NCBI GenBank assembly: GCA_946186375.1
Contig: CAMHMZ010000004.1
Span: 1-64,000, forward strand
Length of the DNA stretch: 64,000 nucleotides
Reading direction: 5' to 3'
Origin: an uncultured Clostridia bacterium
GTDB taxonomy: Bacteria > Bacillota > Clostridia > Oscillospirales > Oscillospiraceae
In this document: in pieces, positions 32,534 to 40,736 of the stretch
Numbering within the stretch: position 1 is the first letter of the stretch
Layout: each line of letters begins with the position of its first letter
Position numbers and translations under genes: made by a program
The notes under the pieces: generated by a model
Databases searched by the model: none
The model's input: only the letters and a program-made list of their open reading frames with translations
What the model was told of the DNA's origin: nothing

Positions 32534-34363
32534 TCAGTCTTCAGCGGAGGACGTCTCTTCCTCCGTATGGAAATAGGCATAGACCGCCTGTGCGGTGTTC
32601 TTTGGCACGACTTTGCAGAGCTCCTCCAGGCCCGCCTCGCGGATCGCGCGCACGGACTTGAAGGCGCGCACCAGCTCGTCACGCCGCTTCGGCCCGACGC
32701 CCGGGATCTTGTCGAGGCTCGAGCCGTAGGCCTCCTGGCGCAGGAGCCTCTGATACTCGATGGAATAGCGGTGCGTCTCCTCCTGGATATTGCCGACGAG
32801 GGCAAAGACGGCGGGGTTTGCCTGGATGCCGATCTCGCGCCCGTCCGAGGTGATGAGCGCTCGCGTGCGGTGGCGGTCGTCCTTCACCATGCCGAAGACC
32901 GGCAGGCTGAGACCGAGCTCGCGCAGAGCCTCTTCGGCCACGGCGGCGTGGCGGTCGCCGCCGTCGATGAGCAGCAGATCCGGCAGCGGCGCGAACTTCT
33001 CGTCCCCGTCCAGAAAGCGCTGCAGGCGGCGGGACACGGCCTGGTGCATGCTGGCATAGTCGTCCTGCTGCTCCAGATCGCGGATGCGAAAGCGGCGGAA
33101 GTCCTTTCGCACGGGCTTGCCGTCGATGTGCACGGTCATGCCCGCGACGATGCCGCTGTCACGCAGGTTCGAGATATCAAAGGCCTCGATCCGGTGCGGG
33201 AAAGCCTCCAGTTCGAGCGCCTTCTGCAGCCACTCCAGGGTCTTGCTGCGGCGCTGGGCGGCCGTCGTGCGGCGCAGGATCTCCTCGCGGGCATTGAGCG
33301 CGGCGCTCTCGATGAGCCGCATGCGCTCGCCGCGCTTCGGCGTTTCGAGATGCACCTTTCGTCCCCCCTGTTCATTCAGAAGGGCCTCCAGCTCTTCGCG
33401 GTCCTCCAGCTCCAGAGGCAGCAGCACGGTCTTTGGCAGCGCGCCGCGCCGGGCGGCGTAATACTGGCGCACGAGACCCGATACGGCCTCCGCATCCTCC
33501 TCGAGCGGCTCGTCGAGCATCTCCACATCCTTCCCGGCCAGGTCGCCGGATACAAAGTGGAGGACGGTAAAGCAGCTCTTCGCGCCCCGGCAGAAGCCGA
33601 CGGCGTCGGTGTCGGCAAAGGCGGTGGAGATGACGCGCTGGCGGTTGGTAAGGTGCTCGATGGCACGCTTGCGGTCGCGCAGCTCCGCTGCGTATTCAAA
33701 GCGCAGCTCCTCCGCGGCCTGCTCCATCTGCCGCGTGAGCTCGTCCAGAAGCTCGCCGCTCTTTCCCTCGAGGATCAAAACGGCCTGCTCCATGCGCCTG
33801 CGATAGTCCTCGGCGGAGCTGTCCTTCAGGCACCAGCCCGCGCAGGCGCCCATGTGGTAATTGAGACAGGGGCGCTCCCTGCCGATATCCCGGGGGAATT
33901 TCCGGCCGCAGTCGGGCAGCAGCAGCGCCTTGCTGAGCGTGGAGATGATCTCCTTGGTCTGGCCGCGGCTGCCGAAGGGCCCGAGATAGCGCGCGCCGTC
34001 CTTGCCGGCGCGGTTGGCAATGCTCATGGTCGGATAGGCGCTTTTGACGTCCACGCGGATGAAGGGATAGCCCTTGTCGTCCTTGAGGAGAATGTTGTAG
34101 TGCGGCTTGTGGCGCTTGATGAGCGAGTTTTCCAGCACCAGCGCTTCAAATTCGCTCCCGGCCACGATGACGTTGAAGTCCTCCACCTTTTCCACCATGG
34201 CGGCCACCTTCGGCAGGTGCTCGCCGTGGAAATAGCTGCTGACGCGGTTTTTGAGCTTTTTCGCCTTTCCGACGTAGATGACTTCGCCGTGTTTGTCGAG
34301 CATGATGTACACGCCGGGCAGCAGCGGCAGCTTATTCGCTTTTTCGGCAAGGGTCTCCGGCAT
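32534..34363 (-). CDS. uvrC: Excinuclease ABC subunit C
   Basis: A 609-residue UvrC nuclease of nucleotide excision repair, which cuts on both sides of a lesion after UvrAB loading. In order: GIY-YIG domain at 10-95 (LLPGVYIMLDKHGEVIYVGK), UVR motif near 195-230, RNase H-like nuclease domain at about 370-530 (LLLIDGGDRHAAVAEE) and a C-terminal helix-hairpin-helix pair (LDKIPGVGPKRRDELVRAFK). Full length. It is the first gene of a four-gene run with rsmD and coaD; GGAGGGACGC-type ribosome site precedes the ATG. Confidence 0.97.
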   Translation of the reverse strand: MPETLAEKANKLPLLPGVYIMLDKHGEVIYVGKAKKLKNRVSSYFHGEHLPKVAAMVEKVEDFNVIVAGSEFEALVLENSLIKRHKPHYNILLKDDKGYPFIRVDVKSAYPTMSIANRAGKDGARYLGPFGSRGQTKEIISTLSKALLLPDCGRKFPRDIGRERPCLNYHMGACAGWCLKDSSAEDYRRRMEQAVLILEGKSGELLDELTRQMEQAAEELRFEYAAELRDRKRAIEHLTNRQRVISTAFADTDAVGFCRGAKSCFTVLHFVSGDLAGKDVEMLDEPLEEDAEAVSGLVRQYYAARRGALPKTVLLPLELEDREELEALLNEQGGRKVHLETPKRGERMRLIESAALNAREEILRRTTAAQRRSKTLEWLQKALELEAFPHRIEAFDISNLRDSGIVAGMTVHIDGKPVRKDFRRFRIRDLEQQDDYASMHQAVSRRLQRFLDGDEKFAPLPDLLLIDGGDRHAAVAEEALRELGLSLPVFGMVKDDRHRTRALITSDGREIGIQANPAVFALVGNIQEETHRYSIEYQRLLRQEAYGSSLDKIPGVGPKRRDELVRAFKSVRAIREAGLEELCKVVPKNTAQAVYAYFHTEEETSSAED

Positions 34364-34375
34364 ATGCGTCCCTCC

Positions 34376-34411
34376 TGAAAAAGAGGAGGCGTGTGAAAAC
34401 CCACACGCCTC
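34376..34411 (-). terminator. Rho-independent terminator after ptsH
   Basis: GAGGCGTGTG pairs with CACACGCCTC on the minus strand, then CTCTTTTTC, 25 bp beyond the ptsH stop codon. Confidence 0.85.
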
Positions 34412-34435
34412 TGCAACTTTTGGCTATTGAAAAGC

Positions 34436-34699
34436 TTATTCGGAAAAATCAGCGTCGATCAGAGCGGAAAGCGTCTCGATCGCGGCATCCTCGTCGGCGC
34501 CGTCAGCGATGATCGTGACAGGCGTTCCCTTGACGATCCCGAGGGAAAGAACGCCCAGCAGGCTCTTGGCATTGACGCGCCGGTCTTCCTTCTCCACCCA
34601 AATGCTGCTCTTGAACTCATTGGCTTTCTGAATGAAAAACGTCGCGGGTCTGGCGTGAAGGCCCACCTGATTGTTGATGACTACCTCTTTGCTGATCAT
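34436..34699 (-). CDS. ptsH: Phosphocarrier protein HPr
   Basis: An 87-residue HPr. From the chosen ATG at 34699 (AGGAGAGG upstream) the phosphorylated histidine falls at position 15 (VGLHARPAT) and the regulatory serine at 46 (NAKSLLGVLSLG), exactly as in Gram-positive HPr. With both residues present it can serve sugar uptake by the PTS and HPr-Ser-P-dependent catabolite control, unlike Crh, which lacks His15. No ptsI gene is adjacent. A frame extending to 34726 exists but would add nine unlikely residues. Confidence 0.94.
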   Translation of the reverse strand: MISKEVVINNQVGLHARPATFFIQKANEFKSSIWVEKEDRRVNAKSLLGVLSLGIVKGTPVTIIADGADEDAAIETLSALIDADFSE

Positions 34700-34836
34700 A
34701 CTCGCCTCTCCTTTTATTATAAACAAGAATGTACCCCTTCGTACGCCTATACCTTAACAAATTTTCAGACAATCGTCAACCGCGTTTCCGCCGTTTCGTT
34801 GTTTTTCACATTTCTTTCCACGTACTCGGCCTGTTT

Positions 34837-37212
34837 TTATTTCAGTTCGACCACAGTCACGCCGGTCTCGCCCTCGCCATAGCGTCCAAGCCGGAAGGAC
34901 TTGACGTGTTTATTCCTGCGCAGCATGTCCTGGATCGCCTGGCGCAGCACGCCCGTGCCCTTTCCGTGGATGATGCGCACACTCCCAAGGCGCGCCATGA
35001 CGGCGCTGTCGAGATAGCGCTCGGCGGCCAGGACTGCCTCCACAGCCTCCAGGCCGCGCAGATCGATCTCGGAGGCCAGCCCCGCGCTGCGAAGCGTCGC
35101 GCCGCCGGAGGAGCCGCTTGTCTTCGGCTTGGGCGCGCTCTCCCCTTCCAGAAGCAGAACCTCGTCCTCGCGGGCGGTGACTGTCATGATCCCGGCGCGC
35201 AGCGTGAGCAGGCGGTCCGGGGAGATGTCCGTGACGCTGGCCTTGACGCCCATGGACTTGATCTGCACCGTGTCCCCCACGCGCAGCGCGCGGGCCGACT
35301 TCTTTTCCTCCACGGGGGCGCTCCTCTGAGGCTGCAGCTGCTCGCCCGCCTTGTTCAGCCGGCGGCGCAGCTCGCTGCGGGCCTCGTTGATGCGCTGGGC
35401 GTCTTCCTCTTCGTTGGCGCGGCGGCGCATATCGTCGAGCTCCCGGAAGGTCTCCTCGGCGGCGGCGCGCGCCTCTTCAAGCACCCGCTCCGCCTCGCGG
35501 CGCGCCTTCTGGTCGGCCTTCTCCAGACGCACCTCGAGCTCCGCGCGCAGGAAGGCAGCCTTTTTCGCGTTCTCCTCCGCCTCGCGCAGCTTTTTCTGCG
35601 CCTCGCTGCGCTCTTTTTCAAGCTGCAGGCGGGTCTGCTCCAGCTTTTCGATCGTGGCCTCGAAGCTCGCGCTCTCGGTGCCGACGCGGCTCTGCGCCTC
35701 CTGAATGATCCCCTCTCCGAGACCGAGGCGGCGTGAGATGGCAAAAGCGTTGGACTTGCCCGGGATGCCCACCATGAGACGGTAGGTCGGGCGCAGCGTC
35801 TCCACGTCGAATTCGCAGGAGGCGTTCTGCACGCCCTTCTCGTTGGTGGCATAGACCTTCAGCTCGGCATAGTGCGTGGTGGCGGCGATCATGGCCCCGC
35901 GGCGGCGCGCGTATTCGATGATGGCGATTGCGAGGGCCGCGCCCTCGGTGGGATCGGTGCCCGCGCCGAGCTCGTCAAAGAGAAGGAGCGAGTCTCCCCC
36001 GCACTCGTCAAGGATGCTGACGATGTTCGTCATGTGGGCCGAGAAGGTCGAGAGGCTCTGCTCGATGCTCTGCTCGTCGCCGATATCGGCAAGGATATGC
36101 TCAAAGACCGGCAGGAGGCTTCCGTCCGCGGCCGGGATGTGCAATCCGCACTGGTTCATGGCTGCGAGCAGGCCGATCGTCTTGAGCGAGACGGTCTTGC
36201 CGCCGGTGTTGGGCCCGGTGATGACGAGGGTATCGAAGGCGTCGCCGAGCTCCACGTCGATAGGCACGGCCTTGGCCGGGTCGAGCAGCGGATGGCGCGC
36301 CTTGCGCAGCACGATCCCCTTCGTGTCGAGCCCGGCGCTCTGTCCGTCCATCTTGTAGGAGAGCTTGGCCTTGGCAAAGATCAGATCCAGCCGGACAAGG
36401 CAGTCGTAGTCGGAGCTGATATCGTCACGGTGTTCGGCGCAGTCAGCCGAGAGCTCGGCGAGGATGCGCTCAATCTCGAGCTTTTCCTTGGCCGCGAGCT
36501 CCCGAAGCTCGTTGTTGGCCTTCACCGCGGCCATCGGCTCGACAAAGAGCGTCATGCCGGTGGAGGAGATATCGTGTACGAGCCCCGGCACCGCGCCCTT
36601 GTGGTCGGCCTTGACGGGGACCACGAAGCGGTCCGAGCGCATGGTGATGATGGGCTCCTGCAGGGCCTTGGCATAGGAGGGCGAGGAGATGATCTTCTGC
36701 AGCGCGTCCCGGGCGCGGGCCGCGGCGGCGCGCATCTGCCGGCGGATCGTCGCCAGCTCCGGCGAGGCGGCGTCGGCGATCTCGTCCTCGCCGAGGATGG
36801 AGGTGAAGATCTTCTCCTCCAGGAATTTATTGGCGTGCAGAGCGTGGAAGAGATAGTCGATGGGCGTCTTGCCCACGCTGTCGTCCGAGAGATAGCCGCG
36901 CACGAGCCGCGCGCACTGCAGCACGCGCGCGATATCCAGAAGCTCGCGCGTGTTGAGCGCGCCGCCCAGATCAGCGCGGGAGAGCGAGGGGCGCACGTCC
37001 CGGACGCCCGAAAAGGAGGGGCTGCCGCGCACGACCATCATGGTCTTGGCCGCGCTTGTCTCCTCCAGGCGCCGCGCGACCTCCGCCCGGTCAGACGAAG
37101 GCGTGAGCGCGAGGGCGAGCTCCTTGGCGGTCTCCCCTACGGCCTGCTGTGCGAGCATGCCCAGCACGGCGGGCAGCTCGAGCGTCTGTAAAGATTTTTC
37201 AAAAAACGTCAT
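34837..37212 (-). CDS. mutS2: Endonuclease MutS2
   Basis: A 791-residue MutS2: MutS-like core with clamp helices, ATPase P-loop GPNTGGKTVSLKTIG near residue 333 and Walker B LLLFDELGAGTDPTEGAALA, then a long coiled coil (about 500-620) and a C-terminal Smr endonuclease domain (IDLRGLEAVEAVLAAERYLD, then VRIIHGKGTGVLRQ). MutS2 acts on branched DNA and collided ribosomes, not in mismatch repair. The ATG at 37212 has AGAGGAT upstream and is preferred to a TTG at 37242 that overlaps recO. Confidence 0.96.
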   Translation of the reverse strand: MTFFEKSLQTLELPAVLGMLAQQAVGETAKELALALTPSSDRAEVARRLEETSAAKTMMVVRGSPSFSGVRDVRPSLSRADLGGALNTRELLDIARVLQCARLVRGYLSDDSVGKTPIDYLFHALHANKFLEEKIFTSILGEDEIADAASPELATIRRQMRAAAARARDALQKIISSPSYAKALQEPIITMRSDRFVVPVKADHKGAVPGLVHDISSTGMTLFVEPMAAVKANNELRELAAKEKLEIERILAELSADCAEHRDDISSDYDCLVRLDLIFAKAKLSYKMDGQSAGLDTKGIVLRKARHPLLDPAKAVPIDVELGDAFDTLVITGPNTGGKTVSLKTIGLLAAMNQCGLHIPAADGSLLPVFEHILADIGDEQSIEQSLSTFSAHMTNIVSILDECGGDSLLLFDELGAGTDPTEGAALAIAIIEYARRRGAMIAATTHYAELKVYATNEKGVQNASCEFDVETLRPTYRLMVGIPGKSNAFAISRRLGLGEGIIQEAQSRVGTESASFEATIEKLEQTRLQLEKERSEAQKKLREAEENAKKAAFLRAELEVRLEKADQKARREAERVLEEARAAAEETFRELDDMRRRANEEEDAQRINEARSELRRRLNKAGEQLQPQRSAPVEEKKSARALRVGDTVQIKSMGVKASVTDISPDRLLTLRAGIMTVTAREDEVLLLEGESAPKPKTSGSSGGATLRSAGLASEIDLRGLEAVEAVLAAERYLDSAVMARLGSVRIIHGKGTGVLRQAIQDMLRRNKHVKSFRLGRYGEGETGVTVVELK

Positions 37213-37238
37213 GGTTTTTATCCTCTGTATCTTTCGGT

Positions 37239-37997
37239 TCAAGTCCGAAATTCAAGCTGCGTATTCATGAGCTGTTTATAATAGTCCAGCGTACCGTAGC
37301 GGCGCTCGGTCTGGCGCAGGAGATAGCTCTCCGTGACCGCCGAGAGCGTGTGCAGCGCCGGGTCGCTGAGCGAAAAGGAGAAAAGCTTTTTCGCCGGGGC
37401 CGAAGCGATATAGCGCATGGCGGCGAGCGCCTCCGCGCCGAGGGCGAGCGTACCGCCGTCGCGCGGGCAGGCCTGGCAATAGACCCGTCCCTCCATCGGA
37501 CTGAAGACGGGCTCCTGCGGCTCCTCGCCGCACGAGGCGCACCCGGACAGCTCCGGCGCATAGCCGGCCAGACACATGAGCCTGAGCTCAAAGGCCGCCT
37601 TGATGAGCTGCGGGTCATAGAGCGCACGGCTGAGCGCGTAGAGGGAATTGAGCCCGAGCTGCATGAGCTCCTCTTCCGGCTCGTCCTCAACGCTGAGGGC
37701 CTCCAGGCACTCGGCAAAGTAGCTGCCCAAGGCGAAGGCCTCGAGATTCGCGCGCAGTCCGTCGAAGCCCTCGAGCACCGTGGCCTCGTTGACTGTCCAT
37801 TTGCCTCGGTTATAAAACAGCGTCATCTCCGCATAGGTCAGCTGCTGTGTGGCAGCGCCCGTGCGGCTGCTTTTTCGCAGCGCGCCGCGGGCCTTGGCCG
37901 TGAGCTTTCCCTCCCCGGCGGAGAGAAGCGTCAGGATGCGGTCTGCTTCTTTGTAATGCACCTCGCGCAATACGAGGGCTTTTATGGTCTTGAACAT
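37239..37997 (-). CDS. recO: DNA repair protein RecO
   Basis: A 252-residue RecO, which loads RecA with RecR in the RecFOR pathway. The N-terminal OB fold is FKTIKALVLREVHYKEADRI, followed by LTAKARGALRKSSRTG. A zinc-finger-like set of cysteines lies at about 184-215 (CASCGEEPQEP, then GRVYCQACPRDGG). It follows era and yqzL, the usual Firmicutes order era-yqzL-recO. Confidence 0.95.
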   Translation of the reverse strand: MFKTIKALVLREVHYKEADRILTLLSAGEGKLTAKARGALRKSSRTGAATQQLTYAEMTLFYNRGKWTVNEATVLEGFDGLRANLEAFALGSYFAECLEALSVEDEPEEELMQLGLNSLYALSRALYDPQLIKAAFELRLMCLAGYAPELSGCASCGEEPQEPVFSPMEGRVYCQACPRDGGTLALGAEALAAMRYIASAPAKKLFSFSLSDPALHTLSAVTESYLLRQTERRYGTLDYYKQLMNTQLEFRT

Positions 37998-38030
37998 CGT
38001 ATGTACCGTTTTGCTCCGCAGGGCGGGGCT

Positions 38031-38156
38031 TTACCCCGGCCTGTCCCCTGTATCAGCACCTGTCCGGCCGCGCGCTGCTCCGGCCGATCTGTAATAGAGA
38101 TAGATCACCGGGTCGCCCGTCTCGGCGAATACGCGCCAGATCTCGTCGTCCTTCAT
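38031..38156 (-). CDS. yqzL: YqzL family small protein
   Basis: A 41-residue protein, MKDDEIWRVFAETGDPVIYL and further, ending in a Gly/Arg-rich tail. The pattern W..F..TG....YL.Y matches the YqzL family, a tiny protein found between era and recO in Bacillus, which is exactly its place here. The ribosome site AGAGGTGAGAGAG precedes the ATG at 38156. Its function is unknown in all species. The tail after residue 25 (AGAARGRTGADTGDRPG) differs from the Bacillus form. Confidence 0.82.
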   Translation of the reverse strand: MKDDEIWRVFAETGDPVIYLYYRSAGAARGRTGADTGDRPG

Positions 38157-38207
38157 CTCTCTCACCTCTGTCCTTAGTATTTGCAGGCAGAGAGAACTGT
38201 AGCGTAG

Positions 38208-38240
38208 AAAAATTAGGAATTAGGAGTGAGGAATGAGGAC
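38208..38240. repeat. GGAATTAGGAG-type dispersed repeat, copy 1
   Basis: AATTAGGAATTAGGAGTGAG followed by GAATGAGGAC, in the 134-bp gap between era and yqzL. The same phrase occurs at 63936-63966 (GAGGAATTAGGAGTTAGGAG). It contains short internal repeats of TTAGGA. No coding potential. Confidence 0.5.
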
Positions 38241-38290
38241 TTGCAGAAAAGCGTATTCTGTCTTTCCCGCGCTCATTTCGAATTTAAGAC

Positions 38291-39178
38291 TTAATTTTCA
38301 TTAAACCCAAAATTTCTGAGCTGTGCGAGGGAGTCGCGCCAGTTTTCCTTGACCTTCACCCAGGTCTGCAGATAGACCTTCGCGCCGAGGAAGTCCTCGA
38401 GATCGGCGCGGGCCAGCTCCCCGATCTTTTTGAGCATGGCGCCCTTTTTGCCGATGATGATGCCCTTGTGGCTGTCCTTTTCGCAGTAGATCGTCGCTTC
38501 CAGCTCAATGATCCCGTCCTCCCGCTCGGTGAAGCGGCTGATCTCCACGGCCGTGCCGTGCGGGATCTCCTTGTCGAGGCATTTGAGCAGCTTTTCGCGC
38601 ACGAGCTCGGCGCAGATCTGGCGCTCGGGCTGGTCGGTGATCATGTCGTCCGGGAAGAAATGCGGGCTCTCCACGGCAAACTTTTCCATCTCCCCTATAA
38701 GCTCGTCCAGCCCCTCGCCGGTTTTGGCCGATACGGGCAGGATCGCCCGGAAGGGATATTGCCCGGCATAGAGGGCCATGACCTCCAGAAGCCGCGTCTT
38801 CTCCACGGTATCGATCTTGTTGATGACGAGCAGCGCCGGCGCGTCCGTCTCGCGCAGCCGCTCGATGAGCGCCTGCTCCTGCGGCCCGATCGCGGCCACA
38901 GGCTCGACGAGCAGCAGCACGGCGTCGACGTCGGCCACGCTCTCGCGCACGACGTTGACCATATAGTCGCCCAGACGTGTGCGCGGCTTATGAAAGCCCG
39001 GCGTGTCCAGCAGCACGAACTGCGTCTCGCCGCGGTTGAAGATGGCGGTGATGCGGTTGCGCGTCGTCTGGGGCTTGTCCGAGACGATGGCGATCTTCTC
39101 GCCTACAAGGGCGTTGGTGAGCGTCGATTTCCCGACGTTCGGCCGTCCGCAGACGGTGATCATGGCAGCTTTTGTCAT
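38291..39178 (-). CDS. era: Ribosome assembly GTPase Era
   Basis: A 295-residue Era. G1 is GRPNVGKST at 11-19, G2 region SDKPQTTRNRI, G3 DTPG at 58-61, G4 NKID at 120-123 and G5 VSAKTGEG; a KH RNA-binding domain follows at about 200-290 (IIIGKKGAMLKKIGELARAD). It binds the 3' end of 16S rRNA in 30S maturation. It lies right behind ybeY, also an rRNA-processing factor. dgkA and cdd, often found between them in Bacillus, are absent. Confidence 0.97.
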   Translation of the reverse strand: MTKAAMITVCGRPNVGKSTLTNALVGEKIAIVSDKPQTTRNRITAIFNRGETQFVLLDTPGFHKPRTRLGDYMVNVVRESVADVDAVLLLVEPVAAIGPQEQALIERLRETDAPALLVINKIDTVEKTRLLEVMALYAGQYPFRAILPVSAKTGEGLDELIGEMEKFAVESPHFFPDDMITDQPERQICAELVREKLLKCLDKEIPHGTAVEISRFTEREDGIIELEATIYCEKDSHKGIIIGKKGAMLKKIGELARADLEDFLGAKVYLQTWVKVKENWRDSLAQLRNFGFNEN

Positions 39179-39179
39179 T

Positions 39180-39662
39180 TCAGTCCTTGTCCCCCATGAT
39201 AAATTTTTCTCTTGCTCGCATCTGTTTTTTCATTTCGCCCTCGTCCACATGGTCGTAGCCGAGCAGATGCAGCACGGAATGTACCGTAAGATACTCGATC
39301 TCGCGCTCGAAGCCGTGACCGAAATCCCGCCCCTGCTCCTCGCAGCGCGGCAGGGAGATCATCATATCCCCCAGCATGGCAGCCCCGGTCTCCGGATCCG
39401 TGTCGCAGTCGGCCGGATCAAAGGCGCCGGGCCGCAGCTCATTGAGCGGAAAGCTCAGCACATCCGTCGCGTGATCGACGCCGCGAAACTCCCGGTTTAC
39501 GCGGTGGATCCCCTCGTCGTCCGTCAGCATCACGCTGATGACGGCGCTCTCGACCCCCTCGGCCGCCAGCGCCCGCTCCGCCGCACGGCGGATATGCGCC
39601 GCAGCGCCCCGGTGCCCGAGATTTTTCTTTTCGCGGCTCACATAGATCTCAATCTGTCCCAT
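39180..39662 (-). CDS. ybeY: Endoribonuclease YbeY
   Basis: A 160-residue YbeY, a zinc-dependent RNase for 16S rRNA 3'-end processing and ribosome quality control. The metal motif H-x3-H-x5-H is read in HSVLHLLGYDH, and VLSFPLNELRPG precedes it. The ATG at 39662 has GAGGGAGGA upstream; a frame to 39689 overlapping phoH also exists. It lies between phoH and era, a nearly universal Firmicutes order. Confidence 0.95.
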   Translation of the reverse strand: MGQIEIYVSREKKNLGHRGAAAHIRRAAERALAAEGVESAVISVMLTDDEGIHRVNREFRGVDHATDVLSFPLNELRPGAFDPADCDTDPETGAAMLGDMMISLPRCEEQGRDFGHGFEREIEYLTVHSVLHLLGYDHVDEGEMKKQMRAREKFIMGDKD

Positions 39663-39685
39663 AGTCTGTCCTCCCTCTGCCGCCG

Positions 39686-40702
39686 TCACGGGCGCGGGCG
39701 CCGCCGGATTTTCTTCGGCGGCTGCTTCTTCTCACTCTGCGCGGCGGGATGGCGCTTGTCATAGGCCTCGTAGGCCTCGATGATCTTCTGCACGAGCCTA
39801 TGACGCACGACGTCCGCGCCCGTGAGCGTGCAGATCGCAATATCGTCGATCCCCTCCAGCACGCGCATGGCGACCTTCAGGCCGCTCGTCTTGTCCTCGG
39901 GCAGGTCGATCTGCGTGATGTCGCCGGTGATGACCACCTTGGAGCCGAAGCCGATGCGCGTCAGGAACATCTTCATCTGCTCGCGCGAGGTGTTCTGTGC
40001 CTCGTCGAGGATGATGAAGCTGTCGTCGAGCGTGCGCCCGCGCATATAGGCCAGGGGTGCGACCTCGATGTTCCCGCGCTCCAGATATTTCTGATAGGTG
40101 TCCGCGCCCAGCATATCGAAGAGCGCGTCGTACAGGGGACGCAGATAGGGGTCGACCTTGCTCTGCAGGTCGCCGGGCAGAAAGCCGAGGCGCTCCCCCG
40201 CCTCCACGGCGGGCCGCGTCAGAATGATGCGGTTGACCTCCTCCGCGCGGAAGGCGGCCACCGCGGCTGCGACGGCGAGATAGGTCTTGCCGGTGCCGGC
40301 CGGGCCGATGCCGAGGGTGACGGTGTTGTTGGCGATGGCCTCGCAATAGGCCTTCTGGCCGAGGGTCTTGGGCTTGATGGGCTTGCCCTTGGCCGTGATG
40401 CAGATCACATCCCCGGCCAGCTCCTGGATCTTCGCGTCCTTGCCCTCGCTGACGAGCTTGAGGATATAGCGCACATTCTGCGCGTCGATGTTCTCGCCGC
40501 GCGCCGCGAGCGTCAAAAGGCCGTTGATGGCCTTCTCGGCCAGCATCACATCCTCCGCCTCGCCCAGAACATGGATCTTGTTGTCCCGGTCCAGCACTTT
40601 GACGCCGAGCTCCGTCTCGATGATGCGGAGATTCTGGTCAAAGGAGCCGAAGACCTGGATCACGTGTTCCATGCGTTCTACTTCGATCGTTTTTTCTATC
40701 AT
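39686..40702 (-). CDS. phoH: PhoH-like ATPase (YbeZ type)
   Basis: A 338-residue PhoH family protein with an N-terminal KH-like part (IETELGVKVLDRDNKIHVLG) and a P-loop ATPase domain: Walker A IGPAGTGKTYLAVAAAVA, Walker B DDSFIILDEAQNTSREQMKM. It is thought to work with YbeY on RNA. The frame opens at 40828, but the ATG at 40702 has GGGAGAG upstream and gives the normal length. The C-terminus is basic (PPKKIRRRPRP). Confidence 0.94.
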   Translation of the reverse strand: MIEKTIEVERMEHVIQVFGSFDQNLRIIETELGVKVLDRDNKIHVLGEAEDVMLAEKAINGLLTLAARGENIDAQNVRYILKLVSEGKDAKIQELAGDVICITAKGKPIKPKTLGQKAYCEAIANNTVTLGIGPAGTGKTYLAVAAAVAAFRAEEVNRIILTRPAVEAGERLGFLPGDLQSKVDPYLRPLYDALFDMLGADTYQKYLERGNIEVAPLAYMRGRTLDDSFIILDEAQNTSREQMKMFLTRIGFGSKVVITGDITQIDLPEDKTSGLKVAMRVLEGIDDIAICTLTGADVVRHRLVQKIIEAYEAYDKRHPAAQSEKKQPPKKIRRRPRP

Positions 40703-40736
40703 CTGTATTCTCTCCCGGAGATAAATTATGGTAATT

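Noticed and set aside
34436-34699. Crh (catabolite repression HPr)
   Set aside because: The His at position 15 is present, which Crh lacks.
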